Part shown: in pieces, positions 1 to 9,000 of the stretch
How the letters are laid out: the number at the start of each line of letters is the position of its first letter
How positions within the stretch are numbered: position 1 is the first letter of the stretch
DNA from: Lachnospiraceae bacterium
Lineage (GTDB): Bacteria; Bacillota; Clostridia; Lachnospirales; Lachnospiraceae
Direction of reading: 5' to 3'
Length of the DNA: 64,000 nt
Assembly: GCA_017620255.1 (NCBI GenBank)
Contig: JAFZQU010000024.1
Coordinates: 1-64,000, forward strand
Position numbers and translations under genes: made by a program
Notes under the pieces: generated by a model
The model's input: only the letters and a program-made list of their open reading frames with translations
The model's database searches: none
Told to the model about the DNA's origin: nothing

Positions 1-19
1 AAAAAATTTAAAAAAAATC

Positions 20-44
20 GAAACCTCCGTGAATGTTTTGCGTC
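20..44 (+). promoter_or_regulatory. Candidate ECF-sigma promoter (GAAAC-N16-CGTC)
   Basis: GAAAC at 20-24 is followed by exactly 16 bases and CGTC at 41-44. This matches the AAC / CGT(C) architecture known for promoters of extracytoplasmic-function sigma factors such as the Bacillus SigW/SigM/SigV group. No good sigma-A promoter is visible in the same 114 bases. It lies about 70 bases ahead of an operon that itself encodes an ECF sigma factor, so autoregulation is the natural reading. That is an inference. Confidence 0.6.
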
Positions 45-114
45 TATATGGTCAGAGGCGCAAAAAAGTCAATCACGACAGCGCATAAAAATCAACCAAA
101 CGGAGGAATCTATT

Positions 115-1800
115 ATGAAAAAGAAAACCATCGCAGCATTACTCATCGGAACAATCGTAACAACATCCCTTTGCGGATGCGGCATCAAGATCGGATCGAC
201 CATGGAAAGTCCGGCAGACAGCGGCGCTACCCGCATCGATCCTTCCTATCCTGAGGATTGTGTGGAAGCCGAGTATCCGGCCATGGCGGAAGAAGCAGCC
301 TGCGCTCCTTATGAAGAGTCCTATAACGGATATGTGGAAGCAAAATCATTCGCTGCAGAAGACACCCTCTGCCCCGGCAACTACTACCCCGCTCCCGCTT
401 ACAATGAAGGCGAGACCTACAGAAGCGTTGTAGAGAACAGCTTCACGGATGTACTCTCCGCTCCCCTTTCCACCTTCGGCGCTGACATCGACACCGCAAG
501 TTACGCCAATCTCCGCAGGATGGTCAATGACGGCTACAGGCTCTGCGACATTCCCGCCGGTTCGATCCGCACGGAAGAGCTGGTGAACTACTTCCACTAT
601 GATTACAAGAGCCCGCGCGGCAAGGATGCGTTTGCCATAAACGCTTCGGTCATCGACTGCCCTTGGAATGAAGAGACAAAGCTTGTCAATCTCGGTATCA
701 AGGCAAAAGAACTGAGCGATATCGCAGACACGCCTTCCAACATCGTATTCCTGATCGATGTATCCGGCTCCATGAACAACTATGACAAACTTCCGCTCCT
801 GCAGATGGGTATGGATATGCTCATCGATGATCTGGATGAGGATGACAGGGTGTCGGTCGTAACCTATGCTTCTTCTTCAGAGATCGTGATCGCAGGCGTT
901 CCCGGCAATGAGCACACCAAGCTGAAAAAAGCCATCAACAGCCTGACAGCATCCGGTTCCACGAACGGCGGCGACGGCATCAGATCCGCTTACAAACTCG
1001 CTGAGAAGTACTTTATCAAAGGCGGCAACAACCGTGTCATCATGGCAACAGACGGCGATCTGAATGTGGGTATCACCTCCGAAACAGAACTGGAAGAGTT
1101 GATCTCCGATAAGAAAGAAAGCGGTGTCTTCCTGTCCGTACTCGGTTTCGGCACAGGCAATTACAACGAAGCCACGCTGGAGACCCTGGCTGACAAGGGC
1201 AACGGCAACTACTCCTACATCGACTGCCTCCAGGAAGCCAAAAAGGTACTGGTAGATGAATTCAATTCCACTCTCTTTACGGTTGCCAAAGACGTGAAGT
1301 TCCAGGTTGAATTCAATCCTGCCTACGTCTCCGAATACCGCCTGGTAGGCTATGAGAACAGACAGATGGCAGCCCGTGATTTTAACGACGATACAAAAGA
1401 CGGCGGCGAGATCGGCAGCGGACATGCCATGACCGTTCTCTACGAGATCAAACTGAACGACGGGAAGGACGACGGGACTCCGACCCTGCGCTACCAGAAA
1501 ACGGATCTTGCGGAAGATTTGGACACAGAAGGTGAATGGATGACCGTATCCGTCCGTTACAAAGAGCCCGAGGAAGACGAATCCAAGCTCATCTACTTCC
1601 CGATCACTAACGAATGCTACACAAAAAGGCCCGGGTGTGATACACTTTTTGCAGCATATGTCGCTGCAAGCGGTATGATCTTAAACGACAGCGAATACGT
1701 CGGCAGCATGGACTTAAGAGATGTATCAAAGCAGGTGGCTAAGCTGGATCTTGATGATGAATACAAAGAGGAGTTTCTGGATCTGATCAGACAGTTATGA
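115..1800 (+). CDS. vWA-domain lipoprotein, YfbK-like
   Basis: A 561-aa predicted lipoprotein. The signal peptide ends in a lipobox (L-C-G-C around residues 19-22), so the mature protein should be tethered to the outer face of the membrane. Residues around 110-165 match the N-terminal region of the YfbK/vWA family (STFGADIDTASYANLRR, then an EELVNYF motif). A von Willebrand factor A domain follows, with the MIDAS motif DVSGS starting at D215. The C-terminal part resembles the DUF3520-type extension of this family. Such proteins bind ligands through a metal ion; their cellular role is poorly known. It is the first gene of an operon with an ECF sigma factor (18-nt gap) and a putative anti-sigma protein. 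An envelope-sensing or envelope-stress output role is inferred. The ATG start has a GGAGG ribosome site 9 bases upstream. Confidence 0.87.
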   Translation: MKKKTIAALLIGTIVTTSLCGCGIKIGSTMESPADSGATRIDPSYPEDCVEAEYPAMAEEAACAPYEESYNGYVEAKSFAAEDTLCPGNYYPAPAYNEGETYRSVVENSFTDVLSAPLSTFGADIDTASYANLRRMVNDGYRLCDIPAGSIRTEELVNYFHYDYKSPRGKDAFAINASVIDCPWNEETKLVNLGIKAKELSDIADTPSNIVFLIDVSGSMNNYDKLPLLQMGMDMLIDDLDEDDRVSVVTYASSSEIVIAGVPGNEHTKLKKAINSLTASGSTNGGDGIRSAYKLAEKYFIKGGNNRVIMATDGDLNVGITSETELEELISDKKESGVFLSVLGFGTGNYNEATLETLADKGNGNYSYIDCLQEAKKVLVDEFNSTLFTVAKDVKFQVEFNPAYVSEYRLVGYENRQMAARDFNDDTKDGGEIGSGHAMTVLYEIKLNDGKDDGTPTLRYQKTDLAEDLDTEGEWMTVSVRYKEPEEDESKLIYFPITNECYTKRPGCDTLFAAYVAASGMILNDSEYVGSMDLRDVSKQVAKLDLDDEYKEEFLDLIRQL

Positions 1801-1818
1801 TCCGGATACGCACAGGAT

Positions 1819-2376
1819 ATGCAGGACCACGAGATCGTTGACCTTTACTGGGCACGGATGGAAAACGCCATAACGGAAACGAACGTTAAATACGGTAAGT
1901 ACTGCAGAAAGATCGCATGGAACATCGTGGAAAACGCGGAAGATTCGGAGGAATGTATCAACGATACCTATCTTTCGGCCTGGAACACCATGCCCGAAGA
2001 ACGCCCGGATCTGCTGGCACCGTACCTTGCAACGATCGTCAGGAACCATGCACTCACACTGTACCGGAAAACACATTCACAAAAGCGCGGGGCGGGTCAG
2101 ACCGCTCTCGCGCTTGATGAACTCACGGAAGTGGCAGGTACCTCCTCCACCGAAGAGATCGTCGACTTATCTCTTCTCTCCGGACACATCAATGATTTTC
2201 TCGCAGGCTTAAGCAATAATGACCGGATCATTTTTGTCAGGCGATATTTTTACGTCGATCCGCTAAGTGCCATAGCAGCCGAACTCTCCATGTCCGAATC
2301 CGCGGTAAAATCACTGCTGTTCAGACTGCGTCAGAAACTGAAGGATCACCTCATGCGGGAGGGATATGAACTGTGA
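1819..2376 (+). CDS. ECF-type RNA polymerase sigma factor
   Basis: A 185-aa sigma-70 family protein of the small extracytoplasmic-function class. Region 2 lies in the N-terminal half (RKIAWNIVENAEDSEECINDTYLSAWN around residues 28-58 is the typical core-binding and -10 recognition helix region). Region 4 lies at the C-terminus, with a helix-turn-helix (LSMSESAVKSLLFRLRQKLK). Length is normal for the class. It directs RNA polymerase to a limited set of promoters. The next gene starts within its stop codon, which suggests translational coupling to a membrane regulator. A GAAAC-N16-CGTC promoter ahead of the operon is probably its own target. No obvious Shine-Dalgarno precedes the ATG beyond AGGAT, so the start is probable rather than certain. 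Confidence 0.88.
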   Translation: MQDHEIVDLYWARMENAITETNVKYGKYCRKIAWNIVENAEDSEECINDTYLSAWNTMPEERPDLLAPYLATIVRNHALTLYRKTHSQKRGAGQTALALDELTEVAGTSSTEEIVDLSLLSGHINDFLAGLSNNDRIIFVRRYFYVDPLSAIAAELSMSESAVKSLLFRLRQKLKDHLMREGYEL

Positions 2377-3086
2377 ACAACCAAGATCTGATGAATGCAA
2401 TCTCCGGGATCAGACCGGAATATATAGAAGAAGCGGCTTTGGAACTGCACGCAAGACCTGCACAGAATAAGACCGCCAAGATCACAAGCTTCAGGAAAAC
2501 TCTGCTGATCGCCGTTCCCGCAGCTGCCGCGGCCTTTATCTTCCTTGCCGTAGCCGTGGTGATCCCGATCCTGAGCAAACTCGGTATGAGTACTGCCTCC
2601 GCACCTGCAGACAGCGCCGCAACAGCTCCTGCAGAAGCTGCAGCGGAAGCACCTGCACCGGTATACGAAGAGCCATCTGCACCTGAGGAAGCTCCCGTTT
2701 ACGAAGCGGAAGAAGCCGCAGCCGAGCCGGAAGCAGCTTATGAGGCCGAAGCGCCTTCAGACATGGCCGATGCCAACAAGTCGGCTGCCGGTGCAGCAGA
2801 GGAAGCCGCATTCTTTGCAGAGATGCCGGATCTTGAAAGTGCAGTCTATGAAAACGGGATCCTGACGGTTGATTGCCGCGGACCCCTTCCTGAAAACATA
2901 AAAGAGTTGGAATTTACGATCTATGAAACAGATGCGGACGGCACGGAACAATCCTGTGCCGAAGGAACGCTTGATACGGTCCTTGTTTCCGAAGCTCCGC
3001 TGTCTCTTGATCTTTCAGGCTTTGAACTTCGTTCCGGCACTTATGTGCTCGACATCGCAGGTAAACGCGTGGAATTCAGCCTGTAG
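2373..3086 (+). CDS. Single-pass membrane protein, probable anti-sigma factor
   Basis: A 237-aa protein starting at a GTG that overlaps the sigma-factor stop codon (GTGA). The short N-terminal cytoplasmic part (1-42) precedes one transmembrane helix (about 43-67, very Ala/Val/Ile rich). A long Ala/Pro/Glu-rich low-complexity stretch follows (about 73-145), and then a compact C-terminal domain of about 85 residues rich in beta-strand-like sequence. No zinc-binding HxxxCxxC motif of ZAS anti-sigma factors is present. Position, coupling and topology are those expected of an anti-sigma factor holding the ECF sigma at the membrane, with the external domain sensing a signal. This function is inferred from context; the protein family itself is not recognised. 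Confidence 0.7.
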   Translation: MNNQDLMNAISGIRPEYIEEAALELHARPAQNKTAKITSFRKTLLIAVPAAAAAFIFLAVAVVIPILSKLGMSTASAPADSAATAPAEAAAEAPAPVYEEPSAPEEAPVYEAEEAAAEPEAAYEAEAPSDMADANKSAAGAAEEAAFFAEMPDLESAVYENGILTVDCRGPLPENIKELEFTIYETDADGTEQSCAEGTLDTVLVSEAPLSLDLSGFELRSGTYVLDIAGKRVEFSL

Positions 3087-3090
3087 TTAC

Positions 3091-5853
3091 CTATCTAAGC
3101 AGCATGCAGGCATCGTGATAGGCGCTGAAGAAATTCTCACAGTCTGAGCGGATAAAGTCCGTATCCAGATCCCTGGCTGCATATTCATGCGCTTTGGCTC
3201 TCTCACTCAGTTTCTTTAATCCGATCGACGCCATCAGGCCTTTGATCGAATGCGTGGTAAGTCGGTATTCTTCCCAGTTCTGCGCCTGAATGCAGGCACG
3301 CATGCCATCGATCTTTTCATCGCATTCGGCAGCGATGATCCCGACGATCTCTTCCAGCAGGTCCTCGTTATATCCCGTGTAACCCATCGCGGTATCATAA
3401 TCAAAGCCTTCTATGCGCTCAAGTTTTTCGCGGATGGAAACGGGCTTTGTCTGTGTCTCCGGTTCTGTATCGACAGCGAGCACCTTATCCGCAGGCAGAT
3501 ATCTGCGGACCGTCTGCTCTAAAAGCATGGAATCGATCGGTTTTGTCAGATAATCGACAAACCCGGCATCCATGTAGGTCTGCCTGCTACCTGCCAGCGC
3601 ATTTGCGGTCAGCACAACGACCGGCGTATCTTTGTTTAGCGATGCCGCATCGCTTTTGATGATCCCAAGCGTCTTGATCCCGTCGGGATCCGGCATCATA
3701 TGGTCCAGAATGATCAGGTCATAGTGATTTTCCCTGCAAAGTTCGATCGCCTTCGTGCCGCTGTCGCAAAGATCCGGCGCGATCTCCGTGCGCTTTAAGA
3801 ACAGCTGCACGATCTTTAGGTTTGCACTGTTGTCATCCACAACCAGCAGGGAAGCCCCCGGCGCACGAAAATCACTGTTCTCACCGGCGGAAACCTTCTT
3901 CTCCGCCTGCTTCTCATAATCGTGCGAAACCGGCGTCCTGTCGGTAACCGTCACGGGAAGATGCACGATAAATTCAGACCCTTCCCCGTATTTGCTGTGT
4001 ACATTGATCGCACCGTCCATGGAATCCACGATGCTCTTCACGATCGCAAGCCCAAGACCGGTTCCCTCGATGTTTCTGTTCTTCTTCTCATCGGCGCGCA
4101 TAAACGCCTCAAACAGGGTCTTCTGGTCTTCCTCACTGATCCCGCGTCCCGTGTCTTTGACGTTCATCTTCAGCATATATGTGTCCGTATCCGTATACTC
4201 GCCGCCAAGCATCAGCGTGACGGAACCCGTATCCGTATATTTGATCGCATTACTGATCAGGTTGATCAGGATCTGCCTGATCCTGAACTCATCGGAGATC
4301 TGGCCGTTCGGAACTTCGTTTAAAAACAGCGTCTGCAGCTTCAGGTTCTTTTCATCCGCCCGCTCTTTGAGCATCGGCATGGTGTTTTTAAGCAGGGAAG
4401 AGAACGTGAACTCCGCCCGGTTGATCTCCATTTTGCCTGCTTCTATCTTGGAAAAATCAAGCACGTCATTCACAAGCATCAGCAGCATCTGTCCCGCGCT
4501 TTTTGCACTGTTGGCATACTCTTCGATCGCAGGATCCCTGTTCTCTCTGAGGATCATCTCGTTCATACCGAGGACCGCATTGATCGGCGTACGGATCTCA
4601 TGCGACATGCTGGCCAGGAATTTCGTCTTGGCTTCCGAAAGATCGATCGCCCGCTTGCCTTCCTCGCGCACTTTTCGAAGATCGTCCGTCTGCTGGATCA
4701 CGGCAAGTGCCAGCAGGAAAGTCAGCCCCGTCAGCATCAGGATATCGCCGTTGATAACGGGCAGGAAGTTGAGCACCACGATCTCACCGAGACCGCAGAC
4801 AAAGAATCCCGCAAACCCGATGGCCGTATACTTGTAATCTTTCATGCCACCGCGGATCAGGTCCGTGATCATGACGCCTGCCACCGTCAGCAGTTCCAAT
4901 CCGAGAAACGCATCGATATACAGGAGTGCTTCCGGGAAAGCAATAGTCTCGGTGAAATGCAGGATCGGCCAGACGATCAGATTCACCGCCGCCACACACA
5001 GAACAGCACGCATGATCTTCCGGTACCTGCCCTGCTGCAGCGCGTCAATATAGAAAACCATGCTGAACGGCATCATCAGACAGAGCATGTAGTTCAGCAC
5101 GCCGTCGATATGGTAATGTCCGTATAAAAACGGGTACAGGAAAGAATTCGTGATCAGCCATCCCGCGATCACGAGAATGGAAAGCGCCCCGTAGAGCATC
5201 TTGATCTGTCTTCTGTAGAGTACGATCATGACAAGGCTGACGGCTATGATCACAAGCGCAAAGATCATGAGCAGTTCTTCGAGCATGAGTGAAGTGCCGT
5301 AGTTTGACATCATATATGCGAGAAAATCACTCCCGGACGCAACAAACGTGTTCTGATAGACATAGCCGCCCCTTGTGGTCCCAAGGCGGATGATCCTCAC
5401 ATCGGCGCCGCCGTCTGCAGGCGTTAGGGGAACACGCATATAGAATCTCTTAACACATCCGCCGGGAATGATCACATCCCTTGCCGCCACAAAATTCTTA
5501 CGCAGTTCTCCGTTGATGTATACAGACACGTCCCCGCCGACGATAAAGCAGAAATACGAATCGTCCGTGATCCGCTCCGGCAGTTTTGACACCATGACAA
5601 AAGCGCCCTGCTCCCTGTCCTCATTGCGGTAGGAGCTACCGGCCTCAATCACATGACCGGACGGGCTCTTAACGGTCCATTCCTCAATAAAATCCGGCTC
5701 CCTGTATTGCAGGGGATCCGAATGATCGATGCTGCTGAAATAAAACAGCCCGGCAAGCGCCGTAAAAAGCACCGCAAGGAAGAGGATCCATACGCCCCGG
5801 ATCACCTTTCCGGGTCTGTCTTCAATTGTCACTTCTTTTGATGATTTATCCAT
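3091..5853 (-). CDS. Hybrid sensor histidine kinase with 7TM-DISM-like sensor, receiver and HPt domains
   Basis: A 920-aa phosphorelay protein. Order of parts: transmembrane helix (about 20-40); extracellular beta-rich domain (about 45-175) like the DISM extracellular sensor; seven hydrophobic helices (about 189-386, 7TMR-DISM-like); HisKA with the phospho-acceptor His in SHEIRTP near residue 417; HATPase_c with N (NAIKYT), DTGRGI and GTGLGLAI boxes; receiver domain (about 669-785) with LLVVDDN, phospho-acceptor Asp near 716 (LIILDHMMPD) and the TKP lysine; HPt domain with the THSIKG histidine near 867. The complete His-Asp-His relay means the final phosphate must pass to a separate response regulator, which is not in this window. 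The stop codon is 4 bases from the stop of the convergent sigma/anti-sigma operon. Confidence 0.92.
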   Translation of the reverse strand: MDKSSKEVTIEDRPGKVIRGVWILFLAVLFTALAGLFYFSSIDHSDPLQYREPDFIEEWTVKSPSGHVIEAGSSYRNEDREQGAFVMVSKLPERITDDSYFCFIVGGDVSVYINGELRKNFVAARDVIIPGGCVKRFYMRVPLTPADGGADVRIIRLGTTRGGYVYQNTFVASGSDFLAYMMSNYGTSLMLEELLMIFALVIIAVSLVMIVLYRRQIKMLYGALSILVIAGWLITNSFLYPFLYGHYHIDGVLNYMLCLMMPFSMVFYIDALQQGRYRKIMRAVLCVAAVNLIVWPILHFTETIAFPEALLYIDAFLGLELLTVAGVMITDLIRGGMKDYKYTAIGFAGFFVCGLGEIVVLNFLPVINGDILMLTGLTFLLALAVIQQTDDLRKVREEGKRAIDLSEAKTKFLASMSHEIRTPINAVLGMNEMILRENRDPAIEEYANSAKSAGQMLLMLVNDVLDFSKIEAGKMEINRAEFTFSSLLKNTMPMLKERADEKNLKLQTLFLNEVPNGQISDEFRIRQILINLISNAIKYTDTGSVTLMLGGEYTDTDTYMLKMNVKDTGRGISEEDQKTLFEAFMRADEKKNRNIEGTGLGLAIVKSIVDSMDGAINVHSKYGEGSEFIVHLPVTVTDRTPVSHDYEKQAEKKVSAGENSDFRAPGASLLVVDDNSANLKIVQLFLKRTEIAPDLCDSGTKAIELCRENHYDLIILDHMMPDPDGIKTLGIIKSDAASLNKDTPVVVLTANALAGSRQTYMDAGFVDYLTKPIDSMLLEQTVRRYLPADKVLAVDTEPETQTKPVSIREKLERIEGFDYDTAMGYTGYNEDLLEEIVGIIAAECDEKIDGMRACIQAQNWEEYRLTTHSIKGLMASIGLKKLSERAKAHEYAARDLDTDFIRSDCENFFSAYHDACMLLR

Positions 5854-5900
5854 ACTCTCACTTATGCAGATCCCATTGATCCTTTGGATGATCTTACCAC

Positions 5901-5929
5901 ATTATAGCAGATTTTACATCCCGTGACAT
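5901..5929 (-). promoter_or_regulatory. Sigma-A promoter of the hybrid kinase gene
   Basis: On the minus strand ATGTCA (-35, 5924-5929), a 17-base spacer and a perfect TATAAT (-10, 5901-5906), about 50 bases upstream of the ATG. Confidence 0.6.
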
Positions 5930-5943
5930 ACCCTCCTGCAGAC

Positions 5944-5978
5944 AAAAAAACGCCCGGCATTGTGATCAATGCCGGACG
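5944..5978 (-). terminator. Rho-independent terminator of the 1698-aa secreted protein gene
   Basis: 12-bp arms (5951-5962 and 5967-5978, one wobble) with a 4-base loop, followed on the minus strand by seven T (5944-5950). It lies 53 bases after the stop codon at 6031. Confidence 0.85.
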
Positions 5979-6030
5979 CCTTGTCTGATCCGGGTGCCGT
6001 TCTGTTTTTTAGCCCCCGTTTCTTAGCGGT

Positions 6031-9000
6031 TTACTGAAAAGTCATGGTGAATTTTTCCGTACGTTTCACTTTCGTCATGTCCGGATTCGTTTCCCCGTCT
6101 CCCTTTACAAGCTCATATTCGATATAGCCGGAGATCGTTCCCGGATAAGCGGCGGGATCGAATTCATCGTCTTTTTTCTGCAGAAGCACGATCTTTTTTT
6201 CATCCTCGGATATTTCCGCAACAAAGAAGGATGTGAGCGGTACGACCACGCCCTTTTCATTGCAGTTGTATAATGTTACTGCAGAGATGGATGCAAAATC
6301 ACTCTTTTTAAAGGAAATCTCCCCACTCCATTTATCGGCTTCCAGAGTCATTTTCACCTTGGGATCGATCTTGGCTGTGGCTGCTTTGCCCTTCTTGACT
6401 TTGATGGAAAACGTAGTCGGCGCGCTGTGGTAAGTCACCTTCGACTTCCCGAATCCGACCATACCGCCGGTTCCAAATGACATGGATTGATGATCGGTCG
6501 TGACCAGCGTGGCAGTATATGTATAGGTCCCTGCCGGTACATCCGGGAAGGGGGACGAAGAGATCGTTGAAGTAAAGGAGCCGTCGTAGACCTCTGCAGA
6601 CGGATCAGTGTCCACCCGGTTGTTATTCAGCCAGACCATCATCATTCTGTAATTGAGCTTGTCCGCATCTTTTTTATATTTATAGAGCTGTTCCCCTTCG
6701 GTGAAAAGGATGTGGTCGAATTTCACAGTCGTACCATAATTCTGCGGAATGTGCATCCCTTCTCCCGTATCCGTCTTGACCTTGAACGCATAGACTGCAT
6801 TCTTCGCGTTTGCGTACAGGTCCGGCAGCGGCTCGATGGTTATCGTCTGTTCCGGCAACCTGTTGTAAACTTTCACGGTCGTCTTTTCATATTGGATCAC
6901 AACCGGATCCGTTGTGGGTTGGATCACAAACACTCTGGTCCCGTACGCATCCTTTTGCTCCGTTAAGGTCTTTCCGCCCGTGACTTTGACCCTGGTGTTA
7001 TCCAGGATGGAGCGGTCAGAGCGGTGCATCAGGAATGTAAAGTGGCTAAACGGTTCCTCGCTCCTATAGGTGATGACGGGATTCCCGTTTTCATCGGTGT
7101 TGTTTTCTTTAGGTGTAAGAATCTCTCTGGTGGGTGTCTCCACCCTGCATTCATAGGCCGGTGTCGTTTCAGCCACGGTAAAGGTCAGCTTATACTCCGT
7201 CTTGGCAGGATCCTTCCCCGTTGCCGTGACGGTATAGGTGCCGCTCTTGGGCGTGGAGGTGAACCTGCCCGTATCCTTATCGATGGTAAGGCCCTTTGGC
7301 GCCACCTTGTATGTAAAGTTCTCCGGCTGCATCCTGGTATTTGTGCTGTCACAGATGACAACATATCCCGAAGTGACATTCTCCACCGAAGAGAGTGTGG
7401 CGATAGCATCCGGATGCACTGCGTCGGTATCTTCAACAGGATTGCTGGTCTTATCATACAGGACCATGCTTCCGTCCTTTTTCAGGTTTTCGCCGGTTAC
7501 GACAAATGTTCTGGTTGCAATGACCGTATTGCCCTCAAAATCATCCGCCATGGCGGCGATGGTGACCCTCCTGCTTGCCTCTGACCAGTCACCCATGATC
7601 AAGGCCTTATCTACCGTCACGGTTCCGTTCTTGACACTGACATACTCTTTTACCTTGCTGTAGCCTTCCGTTGACAGGCTCCATTTCACCTTAGCGGATG
7701 CCGGCTTGGTATCTCCAATGAAATGCACTGTAAACTTCAGGGTTCCCGCCTTGCCCGCGGGTTTGAACAGATACAGCGTCCCCGCATTATCGTAGGGTGT
7801 CAGATACATGCCCTCGATGGGCTGTTTCACCGTAAGCGGGATCGTGGCAGGGGTGCAGACCGTGTTTGTCGGAAGATTCGGTTTCACAACGACCGTTGCC
7901 TTGCCCACAGGAATGCCACTCGTCTGCGGAAGATACAGGGAAATACCGTCTGCCCCCGCTTTCACGCTGACTCCATCCAGTTTGTTGCCCTCTGCATCCT
8001 GCACATAGGAATTTGCTTCATCGATCTGGGTGAAGGATGTGCCTGCCGAGAATTTGGCCACACCCACGAGTACATTTTTCTCCCCCTTAAAGAAAGCCGT
8101 CGTCTTCTTTGTGACGCTCATCTTCACTTCATAGGCAACATTCTTGGTCTTCTGATTTTTCAGGGTTTTTTCCTGACCGGTCTGTATAATGGTCTCCGTC
8201 TCCGGTTCATTACCGGAGTATTTCAGTCCGGCCTGCACAAGTCTTACGGTGATATCATATTTCTGTTCATGGCCTTCGCCGGGAAGTGCGTCAATGAATT
8301 CCGGATTGTTCTCCTCCGGAGCTTCCGCATTGTAAGCCGGATTAGCTTTTTTTGCCAGCGGGAGCCGTACGGCATCTGCGGCCGCACTGTCTGCCCTTAC
8401 ATAGAACGGCTTCACTTCCTCCACCATGGGAGCGGTGACCGTCTCGTTCTGCGAAGGCACAGCGCTCACCTCGTAGAAGAGGTTTTTGGCTGACAGGCCT
8501 CTGGGAAGGCTGAGGGAAAGCATCATATCCACATCCGATACATTCTTCACCGATATATTCGGCGCGTTCAGCGTCACCGCCGTCGGCACCACTTTGAAGC
8601 TTAAAACATCTTTATTATAGTCTTTCTCATACAGGACCACGTCAAAGGCTTCCTGCTGCAGATATATAGTGTCGTAAATATCATAGAAGGTCTCCACGGA
8701 GAGTTTCATCGTAGCAGGGTCAAACTTGACTTTTGCGTGAAGATCCTCGTCAAAGGCCCTGATGGCAAGTACGCCCGGACTGGCGCCCTTGTTCAGTTTC
8801 ACATCGTAAGTCGCGGAGGTACCCATCGGCTGCGAAAGTTCCCCGTTTTTGACGCCGCTCACCGTCGCCGAAGTGACAGGCGGTACAAAAGAAATAGAGA
8901 ACTTGCCCGTGATGACACTTCCGCCGCCGTTAATTGCCGAAGCCGTGATCTGGAGGGTCTTGTTATAATCCCTGATCTTGTCACGGTGCAGGATGAGATA

